64,000 nt of DNA from Azohydromonas australica DSM 1124 (GCF_000430725.1 NZ_KE387204.1:193241-257240); one strand, 5' to 3'. Positions 8,457-17,556 are shown, counted from the stretch's first letter. A program made the numbers and translations. The notes: generated from the letters alone by a model not told the origin.

Positions 8457-9359
8457 TCAGCCGGCGCGCAGCTCGCAGGCCAGGGCGAAGGCGTCATCGA
8501 AGCTCAGCGTGACGGGCTTCTCGGCCTCGCGCATGCGCAGCAGCAGGCGGTGCTGCACCTGGTACTTGACGTTGCCCACGGCCAGCGCGCCGATGCCCAC
8601 CGCCCGCGTGCCCGCCAGCGGCTTGCCGTCGTCCATCACGCCCACGCCGGCAATGCCCTCCGGCGGCACGGCGTTGACGTCGGCCGCCACCAGCAGCTTG
8701 CCGCCCGCAGCGGCGAGGTCCTCGGCGCTCAGCACCTGTACGCCCGCCGCAGCGGTGGCGAGCACCACGTCGGCGGACTGCAGGGCCTCGCGCACCGCGG
8801 CCTGGTCGGCGCTGGAGGCGCCCAGCACCTGCGTGCCAAAGCGCCCGTTCACGGCCTTGGCGGTCTCGTCGGCGGCTTTCTGTCCCTTGTGGCTGGCCAC
8901 GCGCACCTGCGCCCCGGCGCGCGCCGCCAGCACGGCCACGATGCGGCCCACCGGCCCGGTGCCGCCGAGGACCAGCACCTGGCGGCCGGCGAGGTCGGCG
9001 CCGTGCGCCTTCTTCAGCTGCTCGCGCACGCAGGCCAGCATGGCCGCGGCGGTGGTGAAGGCGCCGCTGGGATCGGCCATCACCGACACCACGAAGGGCG
9101 GCACCATGGCCTTGCGCGCGGCGTCGAGCATGTCCACCGCCTGCATCACGTCGCGCCCGCCGATGAACAGGCCCGTGCGCGCCACGCCCTTGGGGCCGCG
9201 CGAAAAGATGGCGTCCTGCGTCAGGTTGGGCGTGGCGGCCACGTCCACGCCGCAGTACGGGACGATCACCTGGTAGCCGGCGTCGGCGGCCATGTTGACG
9301 TCGAAGGGGCTCATCCACGGGCCGGGCGTGAGCATGTGCAGGATGTAGGGTCGTTCCAT
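8457..9359 (-). CDS. mtdB: Methylene-H4MPT dehydrogenase (NAD(P)-dependent)
   Basis: MtdB oxidises methylene-H4MPT to methenyl-H4MPT with NAD or NADP. The 300-residue length is usual. The N-terminus has the family pattern ILHMLTPGPWMSPFDVNMAA, and the pterin-binding half includes LFIGGRDVMQAVDMLDAA. The Rossmann loop is VLVLGGTGPVGRIVAVLAA near residue 127, followed by RVASHK, which could contact an NADP phosphate. The C-terminus has IGALAVGNVKYQVQH. A short gap of 30 bases separates it from the beta-RFAP synthase-like gene upstream. MtdB, unlike MtdA, is specific for H4MPT, which agrees with the H4MPT biosynthesis genes around it. Confidence 0.96.
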   Translation of the reverse strand: MERPYILHMLTPGPWMSPFDVNMAADAGYQVIVPYCGVDVAATPNLTQDAIFSRGPKGVARTGLFIGGRDVMQAVDMLDAARKAMVPPFVVSVMADPSGAFTTAAAMLACVREQLKKAHGADLAGRQVLVLGGTGPVGRIVAVLAARAGAQVRVASHKGQKAADETAKAVNGRFGTQVLGASSADQAAVREALQSADVVLATAAAGVQVLSAEDLAAAGGKLLVAADVNAVPPEGIAGVGVMDDGKPLAGTRAVGIGALAVGNVKYQVQHRLLLRMREAEKPVTLSFDDAFALACELRAG

Positions 9360-9389
9360 GAGGTGGTGCCGGAGGGATGGTGGGCGCCG

Positions 9390-10424
9390 TCAGGCGCAGG
9401 CAGCGGCCGGGGAGGCCGCCAGGATCTGGAGGTCGGCGCCGGCGTTGCGGCCCTGCACGAGCTGCAGCTGCAGCCCCGGCGCCACCGCGCCTGCTGCGCG
9501 CGCGGAGCGCAGCAGCGCCGCAGCGGCGTCAGCCGAGGGCAGGATGGCGAAGCCCGTGGGGCCCCAGGAGCTCTGGCCGATGGCGGCGTCGCCGTGGCGG
9601 CCGATCCAGCGCATCAGCGCATCGACGGCCGGGCTGGTGTAGCAACTGCCGCCCTGCGCCGGCGCGAAGTAGCCGCCCAGCAGCGCCTGCATGCGGTTGA
9701 GCCCCTCGGCGAAGCAGCCGAAGTCGGCCGCCGCGGCGCCGGGCAGCACCTGCATCACGACGCGGTGGCACAGCTCGGCCGCCAGCTCGCGTGGGAAAGG
9801 CGGCAGCTGCGCCAGCGCCTGCTTCTCCTGCGCGCCGGAGAGGCCGCGGCGGGAGGGGTCTAGCACCAGCAGCACGCGCCAGGGCTCGGGGAAGTCCAGC
9901 CGCGACGTCACGGCCGCGGGCCGGCCGTTGGCCTGCGGACCGCCGTCCAGCAGCAGCCCACCGCGCTCGAAGCCGGCGATGCCCACGCCCGAGCGCAAGC
10001 CGCGTCCCAGCATCTGGGCCACGTCCGCGGCGCCCAGCGCCAGCCCGTGCAGCCGCGCGAAGGCCGTGCCCACCGCCAGCGCCAGCTGCGTGCCCGAGCC
10101 CAGGCCGGCATGCGGGGGCAGCACCTCCAGCAGCCGCAGGTGCAGCGGCCGTCCCAGCCCGGTGTGGGCCTGCATCGCCGCCAAGTGCGCGGCGGCGCGC
10201 TCCAGCTCCGCCGGATCGACGCCGGGCGCGGCCTCCACCACCGGGCGGCCCGCCAGGCGCAGCTCCAGCCGCGTCTCGGGTCCCTGGACCACCAGGCCCA
10301 GGCTGCCGAAGCGCCGCCCCAGCGAAGCGCCGGGATCCAGGAAGCCCAGGTGCAGCCGACCCGGGGCGCTCACGCGCACGAGTTCGGGAATGGAAGCGGC
10401 GGACGCGGCAAGGGCAAAAGTCAT
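9390..10424 (-). CDS. mptG: Beta-ribofuranosylaminobenzene 5'-phosphate synthase-like protein (GHMP fold)
   Basis: The family enzyme condenses 4-aminobenzoate with phosphoribosyl pyrophosphate, the committed step of methanopterin synthesis. The 344-residue protein has the GHMP-like start VSAPGRLHLGFLDPG. The glycine/serine loop is LPPHAGLGSGTQLALAVGTA near residue 105. Also seen are GRGLRSGVGIAGFERGGLLL and SCYTSPAVDALM with GQSSWGPTGFAI near the C-terminus. It is the first gene of the fae operon. It is divergent from the AcoR-like regulator at 10639, with 214 bases between, so this gap should hold the operon promoter and perhaps the regulator's site. Confidence 0.92.
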   Translation of the reverse strand: MTFALAASAASIPELVRVSAPGRLHLGFLDPGASLGRRFGSLGLVVQGPETRLELRLAGRPVVEAAPGVDPAELERAAAHLAAMQAHTGLGRPLHLRLLEVLPPHAGLGSGTQLALAVGTAFARLHGLALGAADVAQMLGRGLRSGVGIAGFERGGLLLDGGPQANGRPAAVTSRLDFPEPWRVLLVLDPSRRGLSGAQEKQALAQLPPFPRELAAELCHRVVMQVLPGAAAADFGCFAEGLNRMQALLGGYFAPAQGGSCYTSPAVDALMRWIGRHGDAAIGQSSWGPTGFAILPSADAAAALLRSARAAGAVAPGLQLQLVQGRNAGADLQILAASPAAACA

Positions 10425-10638
10425 GGCGGGACGCGGCTCGGGGAAGGAACCCCCTTACTGCAAGCCCTGTTCCACGCGGCTGGATGGCGTGCTTGTTGCA
10501 AGCCGGCTTCGCTGGCAACCCTGTTGCTGCCCTGGATTCAGTACACAGTGTCACGGCAGGGCGCGGGCGTATGCTGCGCGCGCCTGTAAGAAAACCCAGA
10601 GGAGACCTCCGCTGCAGGCGGAAGTAGAAAGGACAGCG

Positions 10639-12738
10639 ATGCTCACGACCCGTCCGTCCGAGGGCCCGTTGGCTGGCCGAAAGCGCGATTTGGGCTTCGG
10701 ACATTCCGCCACGAGTGCGCTGGTGCCGAGCGACCCGGCGCACGTCGAGGCGATCCGCAAGTCGCACGAGCGCTGCGCGGCACTGGGGCTCACGCGCATC
10801 GGCCATGGCGACTACACGCCGCTGCCGCGCGCCGACCTGGCACTGGTCCATGAACGCAACCGCCGGCTGTTCGTGCATGCCGCGCCGGTGATGGAGCTGC
10901 TGCTGGAGCAGATCCTGGTCAGCAAGAGCATGGTGGTGCTGGCCGACACGCAGGGCACGGTGCTGCACTCGGTGGGTCACTCGGACCTGCTGGAGCGCAC
11001 GGCCAAGGTGGCGCTGGCGCCCGGCGTGAACTGGGCCGAGGCCAGCAAGGGCACCAACGGCATGGGCACGGCGCTGGTGACGGAGGAGCCGGTGTTCGTG
11101 CATGCCGACGAGCACTTCATGTATGCCAACGACTTCCTGACCTGCTCGGCCGCGCCCATCTTCGATCCGCGCGGCAACCTGCTGGGCGTGCTCGACGTCA
11201 CCGGCGACCACCGCTCCTTCCACGCCCACACGCTGGGGCTGGTGAAGATGTCGGCCCGCATGATCGAGAACCACTGGCTCACCGAGGACTGCCAGCACGC
11301 GCTGCGGCTGCACTTCCACAGCCGCGTGGAGTTCATCGACACGCTCATGGGGGGCATCTTGGCCGTGGGCGAGGACGGCAAGCTGCTGGGCGCCAACCGC
11401 AGTGCGCTGGACCTGCTGGCGCTGAGCCCCGCGGGGCTGCGCATGAACTGCGTGGAAAGCCTCTTCGGCCTGAGCCTGCCGCAGCTGCTGGACGTGGCGC
11501 GCAGCGCCTCGACCGGTCCGCTCACGCTCACGCTGGCCAACGGGCTGCAGCTGCACGCGCGACTGCAACTGAACTGGCCGCTGGCGCGCCCGACGATGAG
11601 CCTGCTGCCGTCCGGCGAAACGGCAACCGATGCGGGCGCCACGGCCGTGCCGTCCGCGCTGGTGCGGCCGTCCGCGCCGCCGGTGCCTTCGGTGCTGGTG
11701 CCGCGGCGCGAGCGGACGCGCGCGGCGGACGCCGAGGCCGTGCCCGACCTGTCGTGGCTGCAGACGGGCGACGCGCAGATGGAGGCGCTGGCCACCCGGC
11801 TTCGCCGCGTCGCCGACCGCGACATCTCGGTGCTGATCCTGGGCGAGACCGGCTCGGGCAAGGAGGTGCTGGCACGCGCCATCCACCAGGAATCCTCGCG
11901 CGCCCGGCTGCCCTTCGCGACCGTGAACTGCGCCGGCCTGCCGGAGCCGATGATCGAGGCCGAGCTGTTCGGCAGCGAGGGCGGCGCACGGCGCCCCGGC
12001 GCGCTGGGGCGCATCCTGCAGGCCCAGGGCGGCACGCTGTTCCTGGACGAGGTGGGCGACATGCCGCCGGCGCTGCAGGCGCGGCTGCTGCGCGTGCTGC
12101 AGGAGCACGAGCTCGCGCCGCTGGGCGGCGCACCGGCCGACGTGGCCGTGATCAGCGCCACGCACCACGACCTGCGCGAGATGGTGGAGCGCCAGGCCTT
12201 CCGCGAGGACCTGTACTACCGGCTCAACGGCCTGTCGGTGCGGCTGCCGCCGCTGCGCGAGCGCGGCGACCTGCTCGTGCTGGCGCAGCGCATCCTGCGC
12301 CGCCACGGCCCGCTGCGCGCGCCGGCGCTGGACGCGGAGGTGGTGCGGCTGATGCAGTCCTACCACTGGCCGGGCAACGTGCGCCAGCTTGTCAACGTGC
12401 TGCGCGCCGCCGCCGCGATGGCCGGCGACGAGGCCGCCATCACGCCCGCGCACCTGCCCGAGGACTTCATCGAGGACGTGCAGCGCGCCGCGGCACGGCG
12501 CCCGCCGGGCCCGGCCGGCGCGCAGGCCGGCACGGGCAAGCCCGTGGCGCAGAACGACCCGGCGCCGCCGCTGGCGGCGCAGCCCGATCCGGCCGAGGCC
12601 GGCGCCACGCTGGAGGAGCTGGAGATGCAGACCATCCTGCGCGTGGTGCAGGAGCTCGACGGCAACATCTCGCTCGCGTCCAAGCGGCTGGGCATCAGCC
12701 GCAACACCATCTACCGCAAGCTGCGGCGCCATTCGTGA
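10639..12738 (+). CDS. AcoR-like GAF/AAA+/Fis transcriptional regulator lacking the GAFTGA loop
   Basis: A 699-residue protein with a GAF-type sensor (about residues 60-220, including GVNWAEASKGTNGMGTALVT). An AAA+ domain follows with Walker A GETGSGKE near residue 402 and Walker B TLFLDEVGDMP near 467. A Fis-type helix-turn-helix closes it (NISLASKRLGISRNTIYRKL). After ELFG, family members have GAFTGA, the loop that touches sigma-54. Here the text goes straight from ELFGSEGG to ARRPGALG, so the loop is gone. It may therefore act with sigma-70 or as a repressor, as known for TyrR-type relatives. ATG at 10639 is set by GAAAGGA upstream. Being divergent from the H4MPT operon and upstream of the xox region, it is the likely C1 regulator. 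Confidence 0.9.
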   Translation: MLTTRPSEGPLAGRKRDLGFGHSATSALVPSDPAHVEAIRKSHERCAALGLTRIGHGDYTPLPRADLALVHERNRRLFVHAAPVMELLLEQILVSKSMVVLADTQGTVLHSVGHSDLLERTAKVALAPGVNWAEASKGTNGMGTALVTEEPVFVHADEHFMYANDFLTCSAAPIFDPRGNLLGVLDVTGDHRSFHAHTLGLVKMSARMIENHWLTEDCQHALRLHFHSRVEFIDTLMGGILAVGEDGKLLGANRSALDLLALSPAGLRMNCVESLFGLSLPQLLDVARSASTGPLTLTLANGLQLHARLQLNWPLARPTMSLLPSGETATDAGATAVPSALVRPSAPPVPSVLVPRRERTRAADAEAVPDLSWLQTGDAQMEALATRLRRVADRDISVLILGETGSGKEVLARAIHQESSRARLPFATVNCAGLPEPMIEAELFGSEGGARRPGALGRILQAQGGTLFLDEVGDMPPALQARLLRVLQEHELAPLGGAPADVAVISATHHDLREMVERQAFREDLYYRLNGLSVRLPPLRERGDLLVLAQRILRRHGPLRAPALDAEVVRLMQSYHWPGNVRQLVNVLRAAAAMAGDEAAITPAHLPEDFIEDVQRAAARRPPGPAGAQAGTGKPVAQNDPAPPLAAQPDPAEAGATLEELEMQTILRVVQELDGNISLASKRLGISRNTIYRKLRRHS

Positions 12739-13304
12739 GCGCGCCCCGCCACCAGAGCGTGCAACGCCAGCGCCGCCTGCTGCTCCTGGCCGCGGCGCTG
12801 GCGATACCGGGGGTCGCGGCCCGCGCGCAGCCGGTGCCGCCGCCCAGCGCCGTGGTGCTGGACTTCGACCTGCTCGACGACCACCCCAGCACCGAGCCGC
12901 AGGCGCAGGCCGCGCTGCAGCGGCGGCTGCGCCAAGCCCGCGAGGACTTGGAGGAGCAGTTGCAGGCGCAGCGGCTCTACCGGATCGTCCCGCTGCAGGG
13001 TGCGCGGGCGCTGATGGACAAGCTGCGCAACGAGCAGGAATTCATGCACCGCTGCGAGGACTGCGCGCGCCAGGTGGGGCAGCAGCTCGACACCGACTAC
13101 GCCATCACCGGCTGGGTGCAGAAGGTCAGCGAGCTGATCCTGAACTTCAACATCGAGGTGCACGACGTGCGCGGCAAGCGCGTGGTGCTGTCCAAGTCGG
13201 TGGACATGCGCGGCAACAACGACGAGTCCTGGCAGCGCGCGGTGCGCTTCATGGTGCGCGACATGGCACAGAAGCGGCAGGCGAATCCGAAGTACGGCCT
13301 GTGA
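12735..13304 (+). CDS. Secreted DUF3280/DUF2380-type protein
   Basis: A 189-residue protein with a basic start and a signal peptide at about residues 12-33 (LLLLAAALAIPGVAARAQP). The mature part begins AVVLDFDLLDDHPSTEP and has a charged helical stretch, a Cys pair (HRCEDCARQVGQQL) and YAITGWVQKVSELILNFNIE. This pattern fits the DUF3280/DUF2380 proteins that accompany quinoprotein alcohol dehydrogenase genes in methylotrophs (family knowledge, moderately sure). GTG at 12735 overlaps the regulator stop as GTGA, so the two genes are translated together. Its biochemical role is unknown; a periplasmic role tied to methanol oxidation is inferred from context only. Confidence 0.8.
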   Translation: MSAPRHQSVQRQRRLLLLAAALAIPGVAARAQPVPPPSAVVLDFDLLDDHPSTEPQAQAALQRRLRQAREDLEEQLQAQRLYRIVPLQGARALMDKLRNEQEFMHRCEDCARQVGQQLDTDYAITGWVQKVSELILNFNIEVHDVRGKRVVLSKSVDMRGNNDESWQRAVRFMVRDMAQKRQANPKYGL

Positions 13305-13506
13305 ACGGCCAGCACGACAGGGTCGTGCAATAGAAATGCTGTGTCTTTAGTCCATTGACGGTCTTGGCCCACGCGTTCGCAATAAAGCCCGGGCCGGAAA
13401 ATTGTCCCGACCATCACGCCAGGCCATGCCGGACTGGCGTCACCATGCATGGCATATTGGGACATGCAATTTCCGACTGCTTTCAGTTCAATCAACTGGA
13501 TTTGCA

Positions 13507-15096
13507 ATGGAAAAGCACACAGCCTTTTTTACTCGAGACCTTCGTGGAAAGCGTGGCTGGCCGATGTTGCTGGCGTTGCCTGTTCTATCGGCTTGTGGAT
13601 GGCTAGGGGACCATGTGCGGGCACCATCGGCGGGCGCACCCAATACCCAGGAAAGCGCAACACCCCCCAGCCTGACGGCACAAGCCTTGAGTGGCGTCGA
13701 AGTCCGCAACGAAGTTGAAATTTCGGACACTTATTGGGCCTATGCCGCGCTGGCGGCCCATGTATATGCCACCAAGGGTGTGTCGGAAACCCTGTTCACC
13801 CTGCCTCTCTCCTGGAATGACATCGGCACCATCAAGGTGGAAGAAGGCAAGCCCTCGACGTTCAAGGAGTTTGAAAACGTTTCCGACAACAAAATAGAAA
13901 TCAATAACATAAAGTTCAACATGCAGGAGATCTGCCGGCTTGACCGCCCCATCAAGCAGGCGGCGCCGAACGACCAGTTGCGCTGCGCCGCGCTCATGAC
14001 CGACGAATACAGGCTGTACCTCAAAAAACGCCTGATGAAAACCTCCAGCCTGCCAGCGACCTTTCAACCCAATGATCAGGACGGCCCCATCAACTGGCCG
14101 CAGGTCCAAGACATGAAATCGGACGAAAAGCAAGGCAATAACAAGTCGGACAAAGACGGCATCGGCGCCTCCATCGAGGAATATCAAAACATGATGGACA
14201 AGCGGGACGAAATGCTGAACTCGCTGGACGATGAGCCCATAAATTTTTCCGACTGCGACGTCACCAAGACCAACAAGCAGCCCAAGGTACCTCTTACCCT
14301 GGTTCAGAATGAGCTGGGCTGGCGCAAGATCAAGGCCATAGACAAATATGAGCAGACCGCCCCGTGGAAGATATTCATTCCGGAACTGGCCATCGACGTC
14401 TGGGAAAGAAAGCGAGATGACCGGGCTGCGGAGTCATTTGAATATGCTTTGGTCTACCGGGGAACGGCCGGATGGGGCGGATGGATGTCCAACCTGCAGA
14501 TCTTGAGCACACTCACGCCGCTGGTTTGGGACCAATATCGCCAGGCAATTGCAGCCACGCGCAATATAGTGCGCCAGATTTATTTCCTACACATGATGCG
14601 GGAAAAACAAGGCCACCCACGCGCGGAAATACTGATTACCACGATAGGCCATTCCCTGGGTGCAGGCCTTGCAGAATATGCGTATTACCGCATCCCGCAA
14701 GTTACCAAGGCCGTGGGCTTCAACCCGACTCCCGTGGACGGTGCGCATACGCTGATCGGCGTCGAAGAGCGCCAAGCCCTCATCGATGCCAAGCAAGGCA
14801 ATCCGGTGGACCATGTGCTGTGGCGCCAGGACCCCAAGGAATACAACAACGGCTCAATTTACTTGCTGGCTGAAAAAGGCGACATCATTGGGAAATTGAG
14901 CACCTGCCAATCCGGCATCTTATGGGGTGCTGAGGGTGGACCTACTGTCGCCTGTGAAAGCATCAACATGTCCAAGGGCAGTTTCTTCAGGCAGCATGAC
15001 ATGCGCCAGATGGCCTGCAAGCTTGCCTTCGTCCACATCAACAGGTCACGCGAGGCCAAGGCGAAGACGGACACCCAAACCTCGGCCAGTCGCTGA
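13507..15096 (+). CDS. Predicted lipoprotein with a lipase-like alpha/beta-hydrolase domain
   Basis: A 529-residue protein with a lipoprotein signal: basic n-region, MLLALPVLSAC, and the lipidation cysteine at residue 30. The C-terminal half has the lipase nucleophile elbow TTIGHSLGAGLAEYAYY with Ser383. It is preceded by YALVYRGTAGWGGWMSN, which resembles the oxyanion region of class 3 lipases. Residues 90-330 are charged and match no domain I recognise. Codon use is plainly less GC-rich than in neighbours. It stands 42 bases before another lipoprotein hydrolase, so the two probably form an operon. Substrate unknown; a lipid or phospholipid ester is plausible. The ATG at 13507 gives the proper signal peptide; upstream in-frame starts do not. 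Confidence 0.78.
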   Translation: MEKHTAFFTRDLRGKRGWPMLLALPVLSACGWLGDHVRAPSAGAPNTQESATPPSLTAQALSGVEVRNEVEISDTYWAYAALAAHVYATKGVSETLFTLPLSWNDIGTIKVEEGKPSTFKEFENVSDNKIEINNIKFNMQEICRLDRPIKQAAPNDQLRCAALMTDEYRLYLKKRLMKTSSLPATFQPNDQDGPINWPQVQDMKSDEKQGNNKSDKDGIGASIEEYQNMMDKRDEMLNSLDDEPINFSDCDVTKTNKQPKVPLTLVQNELGWRKIKAIDKYEQTAPWKIFIPELAIDVWERKRDDRAAESFEYALVYRGTAGWGGWMSNLQILSTLTPLVWDQYRQAIAATRNIVRQIYFLHMMREKQGHPRAEILITTIGHSLGAGLAEYAYYRIPQVTKAVGFNPTPVDGAHTLIGVEERQALIDAKQGNPVDHVLWRQDPKEYNNGSIYLLAEKGDIIGKLSTCQSGILWGAEGGPTVACESINMSKGSFFRQHDMRQMACKLAFVHINRSREAKAKTDTQTSASR

Positions 15097-15137
15097 ACGG
15101 AGAATTCCGCCAACCCCCGACGAGAGGATGCGCCACC

Positions 15138-16325
15138 ATGGGACTGATCCAACGTGCAATGGCATTCTTCCTTGGCTTCATGCTTGCCGCCTGCAGTACG
15201 CTGCCTGCTCCGGAGGCGCGCATCGAGCAATCGCCAGGCTATGCGGCCGACAAAAGCAAGGATCTTTTCGTATTTCTTGACGGCACCGCCAACGGACCTC
15301 AATCAGGCACCAATGTCTGGCGACTGAAGGAGGCAGTAACCCAGTCTTCCGAGCCGGCCCTGAGCGCCTATATTGCCGGCGTGGGAACCGCATACACGGT
15401 CGTACTGGGCTCCGCCGCGGGCGTGGGGATGGAGACCAGGATTCTGCAAGGCTACGAATTCCTGGCCCGCAACTACATGCCAGGCGATCGCATCTTCATT
15501 ATCGGATTCAGCCGCGGCGCTCACCAGGCCCGGTCGCTGGCCGGACTGTTGGCCTACAGCGGGCTGCCGGAGAGGGCAGTTGCCGATCAGAAAGGGTTTA
15601 TGAAGATTGCCAACAGGATTATTGAACGAACCAAGCAGGAAGCCGATTCTGGCCATGAGGATGCCTGGCGCAGCGGCCGCTACGCAGGGCGGCCGCCACT
15701 GGCGGAAGCACTGCATGAAACCGTGGGCGTGCGGATGCGCTATGTAGAAATAGAATTTCTGGGCCTCTGGGACACGGTGCCTGGTTCGTGGTTCAAGGAC
15801 TACGAAACCTGCAGGGAAGCCAAGGACAGCAGACCCGGGGAACGTTACAAGACAGGCTCCTACCCCAATATCAAGAAGATTGCCCACGCAGTATCGCTGG
15901 ACGAAAAGCGCACCAAATTCAGCCCGATTCTCGCGTGCCCGGCCATTATCCAGGACCATCCCGTCATCCAGGAAGTTTGGTTTCCCGGTGCCCATGCGGA
16001 TGTGGGCGGAGGCTATGAAGACTCCAACGATCTGGCCGGCATTTCACTGAAATGGATGGCGCAGATGCTGGCAGAAAGTTTCCCGCTGGATGAAACGAAG
16101 CTGCAGCGGTTGCCAGCGGACCCGCTGGGGCTGAGCCATTGGTCCATGGGCGACAAGCCGGCCAATATAGGCAGTCAATGCGCCGATCGGATCACGCCCC
16201 CGGAGGCTGTTCTCCACGAAAGCGTTGGTCAGCGTCGCGCCGCCATAGCATTGCCCGTGCGCATCCACGCGGAAAGGCAGCTCAAGCCTTATCCCTTGCA
16301 GTGCAAGGACATGCTGGCGCCGTGA
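15138..16325 (+). CDS. DUF2235 (Tle1-like) alpha/beta-hydrolase lipoprotein
   Basis: A 395-residue protein with a lipoprotein signal ending FMLAAC (Cys19). The mature part starts with the DUF2235 pattern KDLFVFLDGTANGPQSGTNVW. The nucleophile elbow is IIGFSRGAHQARSLAGLL (Ser125), the acid region is FLGLWDTVPGS, and the histidine region is VWFPGAHADVGGGYED (His286). These are the hallmarks of the phospholipase family that includes type VI effectors of the Tle1 group. No type VI gene, VgrG or PAAR is nearby and the protein looks membrane-anchored, so an effector role is not supported. GAGAGGATGCGCCACC leads into the ATG. It probably works with the preceding lipase-like lipoprotein. Confidence 0.82.
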   Translation: MGLIQRAMAFFLGFMLAACSTLPAPEARIEQSPGYAADKSKDLFVFLDGTANGPQSGTNVWRLKEAVTQSSEPALSAYIAGVGTAYTVVLGSAAGVGMETRILQGYEFLARNYMPGDRIFIIGFSRGAHQARSLAGLLAYSGLPERAVADQKGFMKIANRIIERTKQEADSGHEDAWRSGRYAGRPPLAEALHETVGVRMRYVEIEFLGLWDTVPGSWFKDYETCREAKDSRPGERYKTGSYPNIKKIAHAVSLDEKRTKFSPILACPAIIQDHPVIQEVWFPGAHADVGGGYEDSNDLAGISLKWMAQMLAESFPLDETKLQRLPADPLGLSHWSMGDKPANIGSQCADRITPPEAVLHESVGQRRAAIALPVRIHAERQLKPYPLQCKDMLAP

Positions 16326-16405
16326 GGTGCGTGAATACGGCGAGTGCGCGGGAAGCGCCGGATTGGAGCGTGGCAACGCCGCCCGCGCGGCGCGGATCCA
16401 CCGGC

Positions 16406-16798
16406 TCAGCGCGCCGCCGCCGTCGGCGGGATGAAGCAGCCCTCGCGCGCCGTGGACTGCAGCTTGCGGAACTCGCGGATCTGCTTCTGCAGCGATTCGC
16501 TGTCGCGGATGGTGTTGCCGCGCTCGCCGCCGATGCTGTTGGCGTTGGTGGCAGTGCTCATGCTCACGAAGTCGTCGTAAGTCACCGTCGCGGCCAGGTG
16601 GTCCAGCACGCAGGAGCACTTGTTGAGCATCTCGTAGTAGCTGCCCGGGTGATCTCGCATGCAGGCCTGCACGTATTCCACGCGCGCGGCCGTCGGGTAG
16701 TCGTGGGCAACGGCCCAGGGAGCGGCAACGCTCAACAGCACGGACACGGCGGCGGGGCACAGCAGCTGGCGGGCCAGGCGGACGGAGGGCAGGGTCAT
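16406..16798 (-). CDS. Secreted protein of unknown function, end of xox operon
   Basis: A 130-residue protein with a signal peptide (about residues 8-31, ending PWAVAHDY). The mature part has a conserved-looking segment YVQACMRDHPGSYYEMLNKC followed by SCVLDHLA, with three cysteines that could form disulfides. I do not recognise the family beyond its frequent place beside quinoprotein methanol dehydrogenases. The ATG overlaps the stop of the preceding gene by four bases, so it is the sixth and last gene of the xoxF operon. A periplasmic helper role in methanol dehydrogenase function is inferred from this position only. Confidence 0.75.
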   Translation of the reverse strand: MTLPSVRLARQLLCPAAVSVLLSVAAPWAVAHDYPTAARVEYVQACMRDHPGSYYEMLNKCSCVLDHLAATVTYDDFVSMSTATNANSIGGERGNTIRDSESLQKQIREFRKLQSTAREGCFIPPTAAAR

Positions 16799-17556
16799 GG
16801 CTTTGCAATCGCGGCGCCCACTTCGGCGCCGTCAAGGGTGAGGGTTTCTTCAAGCATCGGCGGCGTGCCGGGCTGCTGACCGGGCAGGAGGGTGCGCAGC
16901 TGCGCCACGCCGCCTGGCACGTCGGCCAGCACGAACTCGTAGCGCTTGGCCGCGTACTGCTCGAAGCGGTTGCGCATGGGATCCTCGAGGTAGGGACTCA
17001 CCTGCAGCCGCTGCGCCGCCAGCTCGCGGCCCTGGTAGCGCACGCGGATGTCCTCGCTGCGCGCGTCCTCGGCCAGCGCGAGGCGGATGCGGCGGCGGAA
17101 ATGGTTTGCCTGCCCGCGCGTGAGGCGCTGCATCTCGCGCAGGTCGTGCTCCAGGAAGTAGAGGATCACCGGGTTGGCGCTGGCGCCTTCGATCGTCGGC
17201 ATGGGACGCGGGCCTTGCGCCTCCGGGAAGGCGGCGCTGGCGTCGCAGCAGCGGCCGTCGGCGCCGGGGCGAAGCTGCAGCTCCAGCGCGCCGGCGTAGC
17301 CGGGCTCCAGCGAGCCGCCACGCGTGAAGGCGTAGCGCAGCACGGTGCCGGGCTTGAGGCCCTGCAGGTGCGGCGCCATGAAGATGCGCTGCTCGGCCGC
17401 CGAGATGGCGCCCGCGCTGGCCACGCGCGGCTCCTCGTCGGGGCGGGGCTCCTCGGCGGCGTGCAGCGGCGCAACAGCGCCCAGCAGCGTGGCCGCCAAT
17501 GCGGCCGCGGCCAGTGCGGCGGCGCGGCGGCCGCGCGGAAGAAGGGAAAGACTCAT
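16795..17556 (-). CDS. Secreted protein of unknown function in xox operon
   Basis: A 253-residue protein with a long signal peptide (about residues 10-38, AALAAAALAATLLGAVAPLH). The mature region includes IFMAPHLQGLKPGTVLRYAF, a Cys pair GRCCDAS, and VILYFLEHDLREMQRLTRG. No catalytic motif is clear. Proteins like this accompany pyrroloquinoline quinone (PQQ)-dependent alcohol dehydrogenase genes in other methylotrophs, but no function is known to me. It overlaps both neighbours by ATGA (17556/17553 and 16798/16795), which shows tight translational coupling. Substrate handling or dehydrogenase maturation in the periplasm is possible; neither is demonstrated. Confidence 0.75.
   Translation of the reverse strand: MSLSLLPRGRRAAALAAAALAATLLGAVAPLHAAEEPRPDEEPRVASAGAISAAEQRIFMAPHLQGLKPGTVLRYAFTRGGSLEPGYAGALELQLRPGADGRCCDASAAFPEAQGPRPMPTIEGASANPVILYFLEHDLREMQRLTRGQANHFRRRIRLALAEDARSEDIRVRYQGRELAAQRLQVSPYLEDPMRNRFEQYAAKRYEFVLADVPGGVAQLRTLLPGQQPGTPPMLEETLTLDGAEVGAAIAKP

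Noticed and set aside
9529..12732. 1067-codon minus-strand frame opposite the AcoR-like regulator
   Set aside because: Shadow frame rich in Arg, Gln, His and Ala; the true genes on both sides explain the open frame.
15138..16325. DUF2235 protein as a type VI secretion effector
   Set aside because: It has a lipoprotein signal and no VgrG, PAAR, chaperone or immunity gene nearby.
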